A stretch of DNA of 64,000 nt from Mycolicibacterium sp. CH28 (GCF_004745805.1 NZ_SRLQ01000001.1:372001-436000), one strand, 5' to 3'. Shown: positions 28,692 through 38,936, numbered from the stretch's first letter. Numbers and translations: made by a program. The notes: generated from the letters alone by a model not told the origin.

Positions 28692-30635
28692 GTGGGTCCG
28701 AACGGCAACGGAGCTGCGGGGAACCGGCAAAAGCTGGAAAAGGTCGTTATCCGGTTCGCCGGCGACTCCGGTGACGGCATGCAGCTCACCGGCGACCGGT
28801 TTACCTCCGAGGCCGCCCTCTTTGGCAATGACCTTGCGACGCAACCGAATTACCCCGCCGAGATCCGTGCTCCACAGGGCACGCTGCCCGGTGTCTCGTC
28901 GTTCCAGATTCAGATCGCTGACTACGACATCCTCACTGCCGGTGACCGCCCCGACGTGCTGGTGGCCATGAACCCGGCAGCGTTGAAGGCCAACATCGGC
29001 GACCTGCCGCGCGGCGGTCTGGTGATCGCCAACTCCGACGAGTTCACCAAGCGCAACCTCGCGAAGGTTGGCTACGAGAGCAATCCGCTGGAGAGCGGCG
29101 AGCTGTCCGACTATGTCGTGCAGGCCGTCGCCATGACGACGCTGACCCTGGGCGCCGTCGAGGAGATCGGCGCGTCCAAGAAGGACGGCCAGCGCGCCAA
29201 GAACATGTTTGCGCTCGGACTGCTGTCCTGGATGTACGGCCGGCCGATCGAGACCAGCGAGACGTTCGTCCGCGAGAAGTTCGCCCGCAAGCCCGACGTC
29301 GCCGAGGCGAACGTCCTGGCGCTCAAGGCCGGCTGGAACTACGGCGAGACCACCGAGGCGTTCGGCACCACCTACGAGATCGCCCCGGCCAAGCTGGCTT
29401 CCGGCGAGTACCGGCAGATCTCGGGCAACACCGCACTGGCTTACGGCGTCATCGCCGCAGGCCAGCTCGCCAACACTCAGGTGGTGCTGGGCACCTACCC
29501 GATCACGCCGGCGTCGGACATCCTGCACGAGCTGTCCAAGCACAAGAACTTCAACGTCCTGACCTTCCAGGCCGAGGACGAGATCGCCGGCGTCGGTGCA
29601 GCGATCGGTGCGTCCTACGGCGGCGCGCTTGGCGTGACCAGCACGTCGGGTCCTGGTATCTCGCTGAAGTCCGAAGCCATCGGCCTGGCCATGATGGCCG
29701 AACTCCCGCTTCTGGTGATCGACGTCCAGCGCGGCGGCCCGTCCACCGGCCTGCCTACGAAGACCGAGCAGGCCGACCTCTTGCAGGTGATGTTCGGCCG
29801 CAACGGCGAGTCGCCGGTGGCAGTGCTGGCCGCCAGCACGCCGTCGGATTGCTTCGAGGTGGCCATCGAAGCCGCCCGCATTGCCCTGACCTACCGGACG
29901 CCGGTGATCTTGCTGTCCGACGGTGCGATTGCCAACGGCTCGGAGCCCTGGCGGATCCCGGATATCGACTCCTTCGAGGCGATCGAGCCCAACTTCGCCA
30001 AGGCCGGCGAGGATTTCCAGCCCTACGCCCGCGACCCGGAGACGCTGGCCCGCCAGTTCGCGGTTCCCGGCACCCCCGGTCTGGAACACCGCATCGGTGG
30101 CCTGGAATCGGCCAACGGATCCGGCGCCATCTCCTACGAACCGGCCAACCACGACCTCATGGTTCGGTTGCGGCAGGCCAAGGTCGCCGGGATCACGGTG
30201 CCCGACATCGAGGTCGACGACCCGTCCGGCGAGGCTGAACTGCTGATCCTGGGCTGGGGAAGTTCGTTCGGCCCGATCGGTGAGGCGTGCCGGCGAGCGC
30301 GCCGCCGTGGGATCAAGGTCGCGCAGGCCCACCTGCGCTACCTCAATCCGATGCCGGCCAACCTCGGCGAGGTTTTGCGCAAGTACCCGAATGTGGTGGT
30401 CCCGGAGATGAACCTCGGTCAGCTGGCGCTGCTGCTGCGTGGTACGTACCTGGTTGACGTGCAGTCGGTGAGCAAGGTGCAGGGCATGGCGTTCCTGGCG
30501 GATGAGCTGGAGGGCATCATCGATGCCGCGCTGGACGGGACGCTGGCCGAAAAGGAAAGCGACAAAGCAAAATTCGCCAGGCTTGCGGCAGTTACCGTAA
30601 GCACCGGCACAGTTGGCGCAGGAGTGAACGGATGA
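28692..30635 (+). CDS. korA: 2-oxoglutarate:ferredoxin oxidoreductase, alpha subunit
   Basis: Large subunit of the CoA-dependent 2-oxoglutarate:ferredoxin oxidoreductase, which makes succinyl-CoA and reduced ferredoxin and lets mycobacteria bypass the oxygen-dependent dehydrogenase. The 647-residue protein fuses a gamma-type domain at the N-terminus (VIRFAGDSGDGMQLTGDRFTSEAALFGND) to the pyrimidine-binding alpha domain (TYPITPASDILHELSK near residue 277) and a C-terminal domain with ELLILGWGSSFGP. GTG 28692 is preferred; an upstream in-frame ATG would add 16 unlikely residues. The stop overlaps korB by four bases. Gene order matches M. tuberculosis Rv2455c-Rv2454c. Confidence 0.93.
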   Translation: MGPNGNGAAGNRQKLEKVVIRFAGDSGDGMQLTGDRFTSEAALFGNDLATQPNYPAEIRAPQGTLPGVSSFQIQIADYDILTAGDRPDVLVAMNPAALKANIGDLPRGGLVIANSDEFTKRNLAKVGYESNPLESGELSDYVVQAVAMTTLTLGAVEEIGASKKDGQRAKNMFALGLLSWMYGRPIETSETFVREKFARKPDVAEANVLALKAGWNYGETTEAFGTTYEIAPAKLASGEYRQISGNTALAYGVIAAGQLANTQVVLGTYPITPASDILHELSKHKNFNVLTFQAEDEIAGVGAAIGASYGGALGVTSTSGPGISLKSEAIGLAMMAELPLLVIDVQRGGPSTGLPTKTEQADLLQVMFGRNGESPVAVLAASTPSDCFEVAIEAARIALTYRTPVILLSDGAIANGSEPWRIPDIDSFEAIEPNFAKAGEDFQPYARDPETLARQFAVPGTPGLEHRIGGLESANGSGAISYEPANHDLMVRLRQAKVAGITVPDIEVDDPSGEAELLILGWGSSFGPIGEACRRARRRGIKVAQAHLRYLNPMPANLGEVLRKYPNVVVPEMNLGQLALLLRGTYLVDVQSVSKVQGMAFLADELEGIIDAALDGTLAEKESDKAKFARLAAVTVSTGTVGAGVNG

Positions 30636-31708
30636 CTGACCTGATCGGCTCGGATCTGCTGGCACCCGGTGTGTCCAAGACGGCGTGGGTGCCGACCACC
30701 GATGAGCCGCAGAAAGCCAAGGATTTCACCAGCGACCAGGAAGTGCGCTGGTGCCCCGGTTGCGGTGACTACGTCATCCTCAACACGATCCGCAACTTCC
30801 TGCCGGAGCTGGGTCTGCGCCGGGAGAACATCGCGTTCGTCAGCGGAATCGGCTGCTCCAGCCGCTTCCCGTACTACCTGGAGACCTACGGTTTCCACTC
30901 GATCCACGGTCGCGCTCCGACCATCGCCACCGGACTGGCGCTGGCCCGCCCGGATCTGTCGGTCTGGGTGGTCACCGGTGACGGCGACGCCCTGTCGATC
31001 GGTGGTAACCACCTGATCCACGCCTTGCGCCGCAACGTCAACATCACGATCCTGCTGTTCAACAACCGGATCTACGGTCTGACCAAGGGCCAGTACTCGC
31101 CGACCTCCGAGGTCGGCAAGGTGACCAAGTCGACGCCAATGGGCTCGCTGGACTATCCGTTCAACCCGGTGTCGCTGGCGCTGGGCGCGGAGGCGACCTT
31201 CGTCGGCCGGGCGCTGGACTCCGACCGTAAGGGCCTCACGGAGGTGCTGAAGGCGGCAGCCGCGCACCGTGGCGCCGCACTGGTCGAGATCATGCAGGAC
31301 TGCCCGATCTTCAACGACGGTTCCTTCGATTTGCTCCGCAAGGAAGGCTCCGAGGAGCGGATCATCAATGTCCGCCAGGGTGAACCGGTCACGTTCGGCG
31401 CCAGTGGTGAGTACTGCGTGGTCAAGACCGGCTTCGGGCTGGACATCGCCAAGACCGCGGACGTCTCAGCCAGCGACATCGTGGTGCACGACGCGACCAT
31501 CGCCGATTCCGCCTACGCCTTCGCGCTGTCGCGGCTGTCCGAACAGAACCTCGAGCACACCGTGATGGGCGTGTTCCGCCAGGTCAGCCGACCGACGTAC
31601 GACGACGCCGCTCGCGACCAGGTTCGTCTGGCACGGGAGGCTACGCCGCACGACCGGCATGCACTGCAGTCCCTGCTGCGTGGCCGCGACACCTGGACCG
31701 TCGAGTAG
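30632..31708 (+). CDS. korB: 2-oxoglutarate:ferredoxin oxidoreductase, beta subunit
   Basis: A 358-residue catalytic subunit that binds thiamine diphosphate and a [4Fe-4S] cluster. [11 protein letters not shown] near residue 41 and [12 protein letters not shown] near residue 75 provide cluster cysteines. The TPP motif is [22 protein letters not shown] near residue 115, with [19 protein letters not shown] following. ATG 30632 lies in the ATGA overlap with korA. The two subunits form the KorAB complex in the cytosol. Confidence 0.95.
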   Translation: MTDLIGSDLLAPGVSKTAWVPTTDEPQKAKDFTSDQEVRWCPGCGDYVILNTIRNFLPELGLRRENIAFVSGIGCSSRFPYYLETYGFHSIHGRAPTIATGLALARPDLSVWVVTGDGDALSIGGNHLIHALRRNVNITILLFNNRIYGLTKGQYSPTSEVGKVTKSTPMGSLDYPFNPVSLALGAEATFVGRALDSDRKGLTEVLKAAAAHRGAALVEIMQDCPIFNDGSFDLLRKEGSEERIINVRQGEPVTFGASGEYCVVKTGFGLDIAKTADVSASDIVVHDATIADSAYAFALSRLSEQNLEHTVMGVFRQVSRPTYDDAARDQVRLAREATPHDRHALQSLLRGRDTWTVE

Positions 31709-31727
31709 CCCGAGCCCAGACAAAGCC

Positions 31728-32306
31728 GTGAGCACGCTCGCCCCGCTGGCCGCCGTTGTGTTGGCTGGTGGGGCGTCGCGTCGTATGGGGCGGGACAAGG
31801 CGACGCTGGTGCATCCTGACGGCGGGACCACGATGGTCGAGCACACCGTCTCGGTTCTGGGATCCCGCTGTGCACCGGTCTTCGTCATCGCCGCGCCGGG
31901 ACAGCCGCTGCCGGAATTGGCGGCCGATGTCCTGCGCGACGAAGTGCGCGGGCTGGGGCCGCTGCTGGCGACCAGTCGCGGGCTGCGTGCGGCGGCGGAG
32001 GCAGGCCTGCCGCGGGCCTTCGTCAGCGCGGTCGACATGCCATTCCTGTCAGTCGACCTCGTCGATGAGCTGGTCGCCTATGCGGGCGTAGACATCGTGT
32101 TGCCGTGGGACGGGCGCGACCACTATCTGGCCGGCATCTACCGCACCGAGCTCGCCGAGCACATCGACGCGCTGGTCGCTGCAGGGAATCGAAGTATGCG
32201 GGCCTTGGCGGAGACCGTCGTCACTCAGCGGGTCGTGATCCCGGCTAGTCGTGTCCTGGCAAACGTCAACACCCCGGCTGATCTTCAGCAGCAAATAGCC
32301 GGATAA
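31728..32306 (+). CDS. mobA: Molybdenum cofactor guanylyltransferase
   Basis: A 192-residue nucleotidyltransferase that adds GMP to molybdopterin to make the guanine dinucleotide cofactor. The signature [18 protein letters not shown] is at residues 9-26, the metal-binding [11 protein letters not shown] near residue 100, and VNTPADLQ at the C-terminus is typical of MobA. GTG 31728 lies 19 bases after korB in the same direction, as in M. tuberculosis Rv2453c. The original open frame extends upstream into korB and is not a better start. Confidence 0.88.
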   Translation: MSTLAPLAAVVLAGGASRRMGRDKATLVHPDGGTTMVEHTVSVLGSRCAPVFVIAAPGQPLPELAADVLRDEVRGLGPLLATSRGLRAAAEAGLPRAFVSAVDMPFLSVDLVDELVAYAGVDIVLPWDGRDHYLAGIYRTELAEHIDALVAAGNRSMRALAETVVTQRVVIPASRVLANVNTPADLQQQIAG

Positions 32307-32827
32307 TTCGCGTTAATTATCCCAATTCGACGCGAGCCGGATAAATTCGGTTATTGAATTTCATCACCCGATCCAACGGCGGAGACGGGTGCTCGTAGAT
32401 GTCCTGAGGCGTAAGGCTTTTCGCTGCCCCGCTGTTGGAGAACCCGTTACCGTGCCGTCACGTGATGGCCATTTCCCGGCCCTGCGGTGGCTACCGGGAC
32501 TTTTCCGGTCTTCCATCGGTCGACGCCGGCGCTTCGCACCGCATCGGCGCGCGACGGCGTAGGTGAAAGTCGCTGACCACCAATGGCTTTGGTCAACGAC
32601 ACACAGGCCGTCCAGGTTGGGAGATGCCGTCTCGGATCGGGTCCTTCCGGAGTGTTGATGAAAACTGTTCAGCGGCAACGGAATCGATCCCGGCCAGCCA
32701 ACGGCTGGGTTGCCGGCTCCAGCTAAAGAAATCGCCCCGTTGTCGGTTTGTTGACGGCGAAAAGGGTTCTCGCCGAACGGAGTGTCCCCACGATCGCCGA
32801 ATCGGCGCCTGGTGTTATCGAGATCTG

Positions 32828-32866
32828 TGTGGTCCGGATCACAAATTGTGCGTGATTTGGCTCACA
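32828..32866. promoter_or_regulatory. Two CRP-type operators upstream of the rpf genes
   Basis: 32851-32866 reads CGTGATTTGGCTCACA, one mismatch from the mycobacterial CRP (Rv3676) consensus TGTGAnnTnnnTCACA. 32828-32843 reads TGTGGTCCGGATCACA, with two mismatches. The centres are 23 bp apart, roughly two helical turns, and TTGACG starts four bases after the second box. CRP control of rpf genes is known for M. tuberculosis rpfA; its extension here is inference. Confidence 0.6.
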
Positions 32867-33092
32867 AAATTGACGCGTGCGCCGATGTTAGCGCCGGCCG
32901 GGGATCGTGCGGTTGACCTGCATGGATAACTCATAGGTTCCGACCGTGATCAGCTTGTTATCTAACCGAGATACGCGTTTCCGTGATGTGACTTCCCTTC
33001 ATCTGCTCCGTACGGTCCTACCCGTTCCCTTTGGGGGCAAACAACTCCAAATAATTTCAACCCTGCGTGTGTGCGGGGCCGGGAGGCCGTAA

Positions 33093-33593
<501 letters not shown>

Positions 33594-33605
33594 GACAGCT
33601 GTGTC

Positions 33606-33643
33606 AAGGGTGGCGCCGGGTCGGATGACCCGGCGCCACCCTT
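33606..33643 (+). terminator. Factor-independent-type terminator after the first rpf gene
   Basis: A perfect 17-bp stem (AAGGGTGGCGCCGGGTC at 33606-33622 with its complement at 33627-33643) closes on a GGAT loop 12 bases after the stop codon. The run after it is only mildly T-rich, as is usual in mycobacteria. Confidence 0.88.
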
Positions 33644-33774
33644 GTCTCTACTGAAACTCCGCTACCAAAGATCTCAGAAAAATCAATCGACACGCCTGTA
33701 ACGACTGCATCACAAGCCGCGATTCATCTCACAGCGGCACAGCAGTGCCCCCTTTGTCGGGAAGGGAAACACCA

Positions 33775-34263
33775 ATGAGCACGTTGCGCAGAATCGCCAC
33801 CCTGGTCGTCATCTCCGGTGCGTTGGCTCTCGCCGGATTCGTTCTGAGCTGCGGAAACGCCAGCGCTGACAGCGGTGTGAACTGGGATGCGATCGCGCAG
33901 TGCGAGTCGGGCGGCAACTGGTCGGCCAATTCCGGCAACGGCTTCTCCGGTGGTCTGCAGTTCAGCCAGGCAACCTGGGCCGCCAACGGCGGCGTCGGCT
34001 CGCCCCACCAGGCCTCCCGCGATGAACAGATCCGGGTCGCCGAGAACGTCGTCCGCAAGCAGGGCATCGGCGCGTGGCCGTCCTGCGGCCAGTCCGTCGG
34101 TGCCCCGGCCTTCGCCACCCCGGTCTCCGGCGGCGCCGCTCCGGCCCAAGGCGCCTGCGCCAACGTTCTGAGCGGACCGTTCAAGTCGATCGACTTCAAC
34201 AAGATGTGCCAGGCCTTCCACGACCCGGGCCGCGCCATCGCCAACGCTCTCGGCATCCACTGA
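33775..34263 (+). CDS. rpfE: Resuscitation-promoting factor E
   Basis: A 162-residue secreted cell-wall muralytic enzyme that stimulates regrowth of dormant mycobacteria. The signal peptide ends at NASA-DS near residue 37. The Rpf domain ([15 protein letters not shown] with the catalytic Glu, [40 protein letters not shown]) is followed by a ~60-residue Ala/Pro-containing tail with two more Cys (GACANVL, NKMCQAF). ATG 33775 has GGGAAA upstream. The position upstream of valS matches M. tuberculosis rpfE (Rv2450c). The promoter lies in the 131 bp after the preceding terminator. Confidence 0.92.
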   Translation: MSTLRRIATLVVISGALALAGFVLSCGNASADSGVNWDAIAQCESGGNWSANSGNGFSGGLQFSQATWAANGGVGSPHQASRDEQIRVAENVVRKQGIGAWPSCGQSVGAPAFATPVSGGAAPAQGACANVLSGPFKSIDFNKMCQAFHDPGRAIANALGIH

Positions 34264-34276
34264 GACGTCGCTGACA

Positions 34277-34308
34277 AACGCCCCGCCGGCTCAGCTCGGC
34301 GGGGCGTT
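34277..34308. terminator. Bidirectional terminator between rpfE and the FAD monooxygenase
   Basis: AACGCCCCGCCG (34277-34288) pairs perfectly with CGGCGGGGCGTT (34297-34308) around an eight-base loop, ending in TTGT. It follows rpfE by 13 bases and contains the stop region of the convergent gene, so it can serve both. Confidence 0.82.
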
Positions 34309-35457
34309 GTCGCGGGTGGGCAGCCGAAACGCCGAGCGGGCCGCGATCGAGGCGAGATGGCGGGCGACCACAACCTCGGGCATCAGCACGGTCGCCCTGC
34401 TGGCCAGCGAGCTCAGAAACACCGGACGCAGGTTCACCACCCGGCCGATGAGCCGCGATTCGGCGACTATGGCGCTCACCCGCCGCCGGCGGAACGCCTC
34501 GAAGGCGGTGAACGCACGCGGTAGGTCGGGGGACAGGTCGACAAATGCACCGAGCACGGCGGCGTCCTCCAGAGCCTGGCAGCCGCCCTGGCCGAGGTGC
34601 GGTCGCATCGGGTGGGCGGCGTCGCCGACCAGCACCACCGGCCCGGCCGACCACCGCGGGGCCGGACTGCGGTCGTAGAGATCGTTACGCAGCACGGTGC
34701 TGGGATCGGTGGCGGCCAGCATGGCCGGGATGGGTTGAGCCCACGATGCCAGCTTGGTGCGCAGATAGGCCAGCTCGCCCTCGGGTGCGGCGCGCCCCTC
34801 GGCTACGCGCTCGCTGGCGAACCAATAGGTGCGGTCGGCGCCCATCGGTACGTGGCCGACCTCTTCCCCCGGCCCCATGGTCTCGCCGGCCAGGCTGGGG
34901 TCGAGGGCCATCGCGGCCACCCCGCGCCACGCGGTGTATCCGGCGTAGCGGTGCGGCAGCGGGCCGTTGAGGTGTCCTGCAACCACCGATCCGATGCCGT
35001 CGGCGCCGACCACGGCGTCGACGTCAAGGGTGGAGGAGTCCGACAGGTGCAGCCGAACCCCGCCACCGGTGTCGCGGAGACTGCGGACGGCCAGGCCTGT
35101 TGTCACGGTGCCCGGGTCCAGCGCGGCGATCAGGATGTCGCGTAGCGCCACGCGCTGCAGCACGACCAACGGCTCGCCCAGCGCGGTGACGATCCGCTCG
35201 GCCGCCGGGCGGCGCAGCCAGGTCCCGTCCTTCCAGCGGATCGCTCCGGCGCTGACCCGGCCGCCTGCCGCCCGGACCGCATCGCCCAATCCGAGGTGAT
35301 CCAGCGCCGCGAGCGCATTTGGCCAGATGCTGATCCCGGCACCTGAGCTGGTGTCGGTGTGCTCCTCGAGCACGGTGACGCAATGGCCGCCCCCGCTGAG
35401 TGCCACGGCGGTGGCCAGCCCGGCGATACCCGCCCCGACGACGGCGATCTGGGCCAT
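34291..35457 (-). CDS. FAD-dependent aromatic monooxygenase-family protein
   Basis: A 388-residue class A flavoprotein monooxygenase. The FAD motifs are in the expected order: VVGAGIAGLATAVALSGGGH at the N-terminus, VVGADGIGSVV near residue 150, and VLVGDAAHPMRPHLGQGGCQALEDA near residue 280. GISIWPNALAALDHLGL matches the 3-hydroxybenzoate/salicylate/urate hydroxylase branch. The substrate is unknown. A TAGGTT box six bases before ATG 35457 suggests a leaderless transcript. The gene is not part of the corresponding M. tuberculosis block. Confidence 0.85.
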   Translation of the reverse strand: MAQIAVVGAGIAGLATAVALSGGGHCVTVLEEHTDTSSGAGISIWPNALAALDHLGLGDAVRAAGGRVSAGAIRWKDGTWLRRPAAERIVTALGEPLVVLQRVALRDILIAALDPGTVTTGLAVRSLRDTGGGVRLHLSDSSTLDVDAVVGADGIGSVVAGHLNGPLPHRYAGYTAWRGVAAMALDPSLAGETMGPGEEVGHVPMGADRTYWFASERVAEGRAAPEGELAYLRTKLASWAQPIPAMLAATDPSTVLRNDLYDRSPAPRWSAGPVVLVGDAAHPMRPHLGQGGCQALEDAAVLGAFVDLSPDLPRAFTAFEAFRRRRVSAIVAESRLIGRVVNLRPVFLSSLASRATVLMPEVVVARHLASIAARSAFRLPTRDNAPPS

Positions 35458-35494
35458 GGCAACAACCTAACGTGCGCTGTGCTACCAACGGGGC

Positions 35495-37549
35495 ATGAGC
35501 ACAGGCCCCTTCGACGATCTCGACGCCTACATCGCCCTGCCGCGGGTCTCCGGGCTGGCAGTGTCTCCGGACGGATCACGTGTCGTGACCACCGTCGCCG
35601 AACTCAACACCACCAAGACCGAATACGTCACCGCGGTGTGGGAGCTCGACCCGAGCGGCGTCGGCCCGGCGCGGCGGCTGACCCAGGGAGCCAAGGGCGA
35701 ATCCTCGCCCGTCTTCACCGCTGACGGCGATCTGCTGTTCACGTCGGTGCGGCCGACCGAGGACGACGACAAGCCACCGGCCGCATTGTGGAAGCTGCCC
35801 TCCGCAGGCGGGGAGGCCGTCCGATTGGCCGAACTGCCCGCCGGGATCACTTCGGTGCGAACGGCCCGCAGCGCGCCCGTCGTCGTGGTCGGTGCTCCAC
35901 TGCTGCCCTCGGCGCAGACCCTTGACGAGGACCGCCGGCTGCGGAAGATACGCAAGGACAACAAGGTCACCGCGATCCTGCACATCCGCTATCCGGTGCG
36001 GCACTGGGACACCGACCTCGGTCCCGACGAGACCCATCTGCTGCGGGTTACCGCCGACGGTGGCGTGACCGACGTGACCCGCCAGCCCGGACCCGCCCTG
36101 GGTGAGGCCGACTTCACGGTGAGCCCGGACGGCAGCTTCGCGATCGCCACCTGGCGGGTCGCGGCACCGCGGGCGGCGCTGCGATCGGTCCTGATGCGCA
36201 TCGACCTGCAATCCGGCGAACGCAGCGTGCTCGCCGATGACCCGGAGGCCGACCTGGAGAACCCGGCCATCTCGCCCGATGGCACCGCGGTCGCCTTCAC
36301 TCGAGAGAGCATTTCGAGCCCGCGGCAAGCGCCGCGGATCACGTTGTGCCACATGCGGATAGGGGAGGAAAGCTGGCGTCAGCTGGCCGCCGGGTGGGAC
36401 CGGTGGCCGGCCTCGGTCACCTGGGCCCCGGACGGTGCAGCGCTGGTGGTCACCGCCGATGACAATGGCCGGTGCCCGGTCTTCCGGGTCGGCCTCGACG
36501 GCGAGGTCACCAAGCTGACCGCTGACGACTTCAGCTATACCAACGTGATCGGCGCGCCGGACGGAGCGATCTATGCGCTGCGGACCTCCTATGCCGCACC
36601 GCTGCACCCCGTGCGCATCACGCCCTCGGGTGCGATCACCGTGTTGGCCTGTGTGGACCTGCCTGACCCGCCCGGGGAGCTGACCGAGGTCGTCGCCACC
36701 ACGGCCGACGGCACGACGGTGCGGTCGTGGCTGGTGCTGCCTCCCGGCGGGCAGGAGCGAAGCGACTCGGGGATATGTTCCGGCGGGCAGGAGCGAAGCG
36801 ACTCGGGGATATGTTCCGGCGGGGGGCCCGCCCCACTGCTGCTGTGGATCCACGGGGGACCGTTGGGTAGCTGGAACGCCTGGTCGTGGCGGTGGAATCC
36901 GTGGCTGATGGCCGCGCGCGGCTACGCGGTCCTGCTGCCCGATCCCGCACTGTCCACCGGGTACGGCCAGCAGTTCATCCAACGGGGTTGGGGCGCATGG
37001 GGTGAGGCTCCCTACGCGGACCTGATGGCCGCGGTGGACGCCGCGGTTGCCGACCCGCGCATCGACTCAGAACGCACCGCGGCGATGGGCGGATCATTCG
37101 GTGGCTATATGGCCAACTGGGTGGCCGGCCACACCGACCGATTCCGGGCGATCGTGACTCACGCCAGCCTGTGGGCGCTCGACCAGTTCGGCTCGACTAC
37201 CGACGGCGCCTACTACTGGGCCCGGGAGATGACACCGGCGATGGCGCAAGCCAATTCGCCGCACCACTTCGTCGGATCGATCAACACCCCGATGCTGGTG
37301 ATCCACGGCGACAAGGACTACCGCGTACCCATCGGTGAGGGATTGCGGCTCTGGTACGAACTACTGACCGCGTCCAGGCTGCCGGCCGCCGACGACGGCA
37401 CCAGCCCACACAGGTTGCTGTACTTCCCATCGGAGAACCACTGGGTGCTCGCCCCGCAACACGCCAAGATCTGGTACCAGGTCGTCACCGCGTTCCTCGC
37501 CGAGCACGTGCTGGGTGAGCAGGTCGAGTTCCCCGAAACCCTGGGCTGA
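35495..37549 (+). CDS. Prolyl-oligopeptidase-family serine peptidase (S9)
   Basis: A 684-residue cytosolic serine peptidase or esterase. The N-terminal ~410 residues form WD40-like beta-propeller repeats (LAVSPDGSRVV, PVFTADGDLLF, FTVSPDGSFAI, PAISPDGTAVAF). The C-terminal alpha/beta-hydrolase domain has the oxyanion HGG, nucleophile Ser in GGSFGGYMANW (~530), Asp in HGDKDYRVP (~605) and His in ENHWVLA (~648). Between the domains a perfect 36-bp duplication adds two 12-residue units just before the HGG strand. It is divergent from the FAD monooxygenase. The natural substrate is unknown. Confidence 0.9.
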   Translation: MSTGPFDDLDAYIALPRVSGLAVSPDGSRVVTTVAELNTTKTEYVTAVWELDPSGVGPARRLTQGAKGESSPVFTADGDLLFTSVRPTEDDDKPPAALWKLPSAGGEAVRLAELPAGITSVRTARSAPVVVVGAPLLPSAQTLDEDRRLRKIRKDNKVTAILHIRYPVRHWDTDLGPDETHLLRVTADGGVTDVTRQPGPALGEADFTVSPDGSFAIATWRVAAPRAALRSVLMRIDLQSGERSVLADDPEADLENPAISPDGTAVAFTRESISSPRQAPRITLCHMRIGEESWRQLAAGWDRWPASVTWAPDGAALVVTADDNGRCPVFRVGLDGEVTKLTADDFSYTNVIGAPDGAIYALRTSYAAPLHPVRITPSGAITVLACVDLPDPPGELTEVVATTADGTTVRSWLVLPPGGQERSDSGICSGGQERSDSGICSGGGPAPLLLWIHGGPLGSWNAWSWRWNPWLMAARGYAVLLPDPALSTGYGQQFIQRGWGAWGEAPYADLMAAVDAAVADPRIDSERTAAMGGSFGGYMANWVAGHTDRFRAIVTHASLWALDQFGSTTDGAYYWAREMTPAMAQANSPHHFVGSINTPMLVIHGDKDYRVPIGEGLRLWYELLTASRLPAADDGTSPHRLLYFPSENHWVLAPQHAKIWYQVVTAFLAEHVLGEQVEFPETLG
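36745..36816 (+). repeat. Perfect 2 x 36-bp tandem repeat inside the S9 peptidase gene
   Basis: Units 36745-36780 and 36781-36816 are identical. Each encodes 12 residues containing QERSDSGIC, so the frame is kept. Each unit contains GAGCGAAGCGAC, the core shared with the iolB and iolC insertions. Confidence 0.92.
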
Positions 37550-37572
37550 ACCCGCCCGGTATGTTGGCGCCC

Positions 37573-38829
37573 ATGACGGCAGTGCAGCGTGAATTCGACA
37601 TCGTCGTGTACGGGGCCACCGGTTTCGTCGGCAGGCTCACGGCCCAGTATCTGGCTCAGGCCGGCGGTGACGTGCGGGTCGCACTGGCCGGCCGATCACC
37701 CGAGAAGCTGCTGGCGGTGCGGGAGACACTCGGCGAAGCCGCCCAGTCGTGGCCGATTCTGACCGCCGACGCCGCATCCCCGTCCGCACTGGCCGATCTG
37801 GCCGCGCGGACTCGGGTCGTGATCACCACTGTCGGCCCGTACAGCCGCTACGGCCTGCCGTTGGTGGCCGCCTGCGCGGCGGCGGGAACCGACTACGCCG
37901 ACCTCACCGGTGAGGCGATGTTTGTGCGGCAGAGCATCGACGACTACCACAAGCAGGCGATCGACACCGGGGCGCGCATCGTGCACGCATGCGGATTCGA
38001 TTCCATCCCTTCGGATATGAGTGTCTTCGCGCTTTACCGCCGCGCCCAGCAGGACGGCGCCGGTGAACTCGGTGACACGAACTTCGTACTCCGCGGCTTC
38101 TCCGGCGGCGTGTCCGGCGGCACGGTCGCCTCGATGATCGAGGTGTTCCGCGCGTCGTCGAACGACCCCAACACCCGCCGCATGCTGGAAGACCCGTACA
38201 CCCTGACCCAGGACCGGGGCGCCGAGCCGGAGCTGGGTGCCCAGCCCGACCTGCCGCGGCGGCGCGGCAGCGACATCGCGCCGGAGCTGGCCGGGGTCTG
38301 GACCACCGGCTTCGTGATGGCGCTCTACAACACCCGCATCGTGCGGCGCAGCAATGCGCTGCTGAATTACGCCTACGGGCGGCGATTCCGATACGCCGAG
38401 AACATGGCTGCCGGCTCGTCGGTCATCGCGCCGCTGACCTCGGCACTGGCGACCGCCGCAAACAACGGTGCTGTAGCGCTCGGCAGCCGGTTCTTCCGGT
38501 TCCTGCCGCGCCGCCTGGTGGAGCGCATCGCGCCGAAGCCGGGCACCGGGCCCAGCGAGCAGACCCGCGACCGGGGCTACTACCGCGCGGAGACGTATAC
38601 GACGACAACCAGCGGTGCGCGGTATCTGGCCACCATCTCCCAGCAGGGCGACCCGGGCTACAAGGCCACCTCGGTGATGCTCGGAGAGTGCGGGCTGGCG
38701 CTGGCGCTCGACCGGGACAAGTTGACGGATCTGCACGGTGTCCTCACGCCGGCCGCCGCCATGGGCGACGCGTTGCTCACGCGTTTTCCCGCAGCTGGGA
38801 TCGCCCTGGAGACAGTCCGGCTTGGTTAG
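37573..38829 (+). CDS. Saccharopine-dehydrogenase-like / trans-acting enoyl-reductase family protein
   Basis: A 418-residue Rossmann-fold protein equivalent by position and length to M. tuberculosis Rv2449c. The N-terminus FDIVVYGATGFVGRLTAQYLAQ holds the nucleotide-binding glycines. DYADLTGEAMFVRQSIDDYH and VHACGFDSIPSDMSVF are typical of the mycobacterial family, which includes the enoyl reductase that assists lipid synthases. ATG 37573 is preferred over ATG 37561, four codons earlier. The reaction here is not known. Confidence 0.85.
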   Translation: MTAVQREFDIVVYGATGFVGRLTAQYLAQAGGDVRVALAGRSPEKLLAVRETLGEAAQSWPILTADAASPSALADLAARTRVVITTVGPYSRYGLPLVAACAAAGTDYADLTGEAMFVRQSIDDYHKQAIDTGARIVHACGFDSIPSDMSVFALYRRAQQDGAGELGDTNFVLRGFSGGVSGGTVASMIEVFRASSNDPNTRRMLEDPYTLTQDRGAEPELGAQPDLPRRRGSDIAPELAGVWTTGFVMALYNTRIVRRSNALLNYAYGRRFRYAENMAAGSSVIAPLTSALATAANNGAVALGSRFFRFLPRRLVERIAPKPGTGPSEQTRDRGYYRAETYTTTTSGARYLATISQQGDPGYKATSVMLGECGLALALDRDKLTDLHGVLTPAAAMGDALLTRFPAAGIALETVRLG

Positions 38830-38936
38830 GTGACGGCGGCGATCTGCTGGGCGGCATCCTGGGCGGCGTGCTCGGTGGCACGCAGGGCGGGGCCATCGGG
38901 GACATTCTCGGCGGGCTGTTCGGCGGGAAGAAGTAG
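38826..38936 (+). other. Glycine-zipper-like coding remnant after the saccharopine-dehydrogenase-like gene
   Basis: In a frame shifted from the upstream gene, the bases just past its stop encode a run of LGGILGG/VLGG/ILGGLFGG repeats ending in GGKK and a stop at 38936. Such Gly-x3-Gly repeats form membrane-inserting helices. The frame opens only inside the upstream gene, with no proper start or ribosome binding site near the glycine-rich part. It may be a pseudogene tail, a very small protein starting at the internal GTG, or chance. Confidence 0.3.

Noticed and set aside
28437..30665. 742-residue antisense frame over korA
   Set aside because: Shadow of korA; no ribosome binding site and no domain.
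32624..32929. 101-residue open frame in the mobA-rpf gap
   Set aside because: Composition is not protein-like, there is no ribosome binding site, and it covers the CRP boxes.
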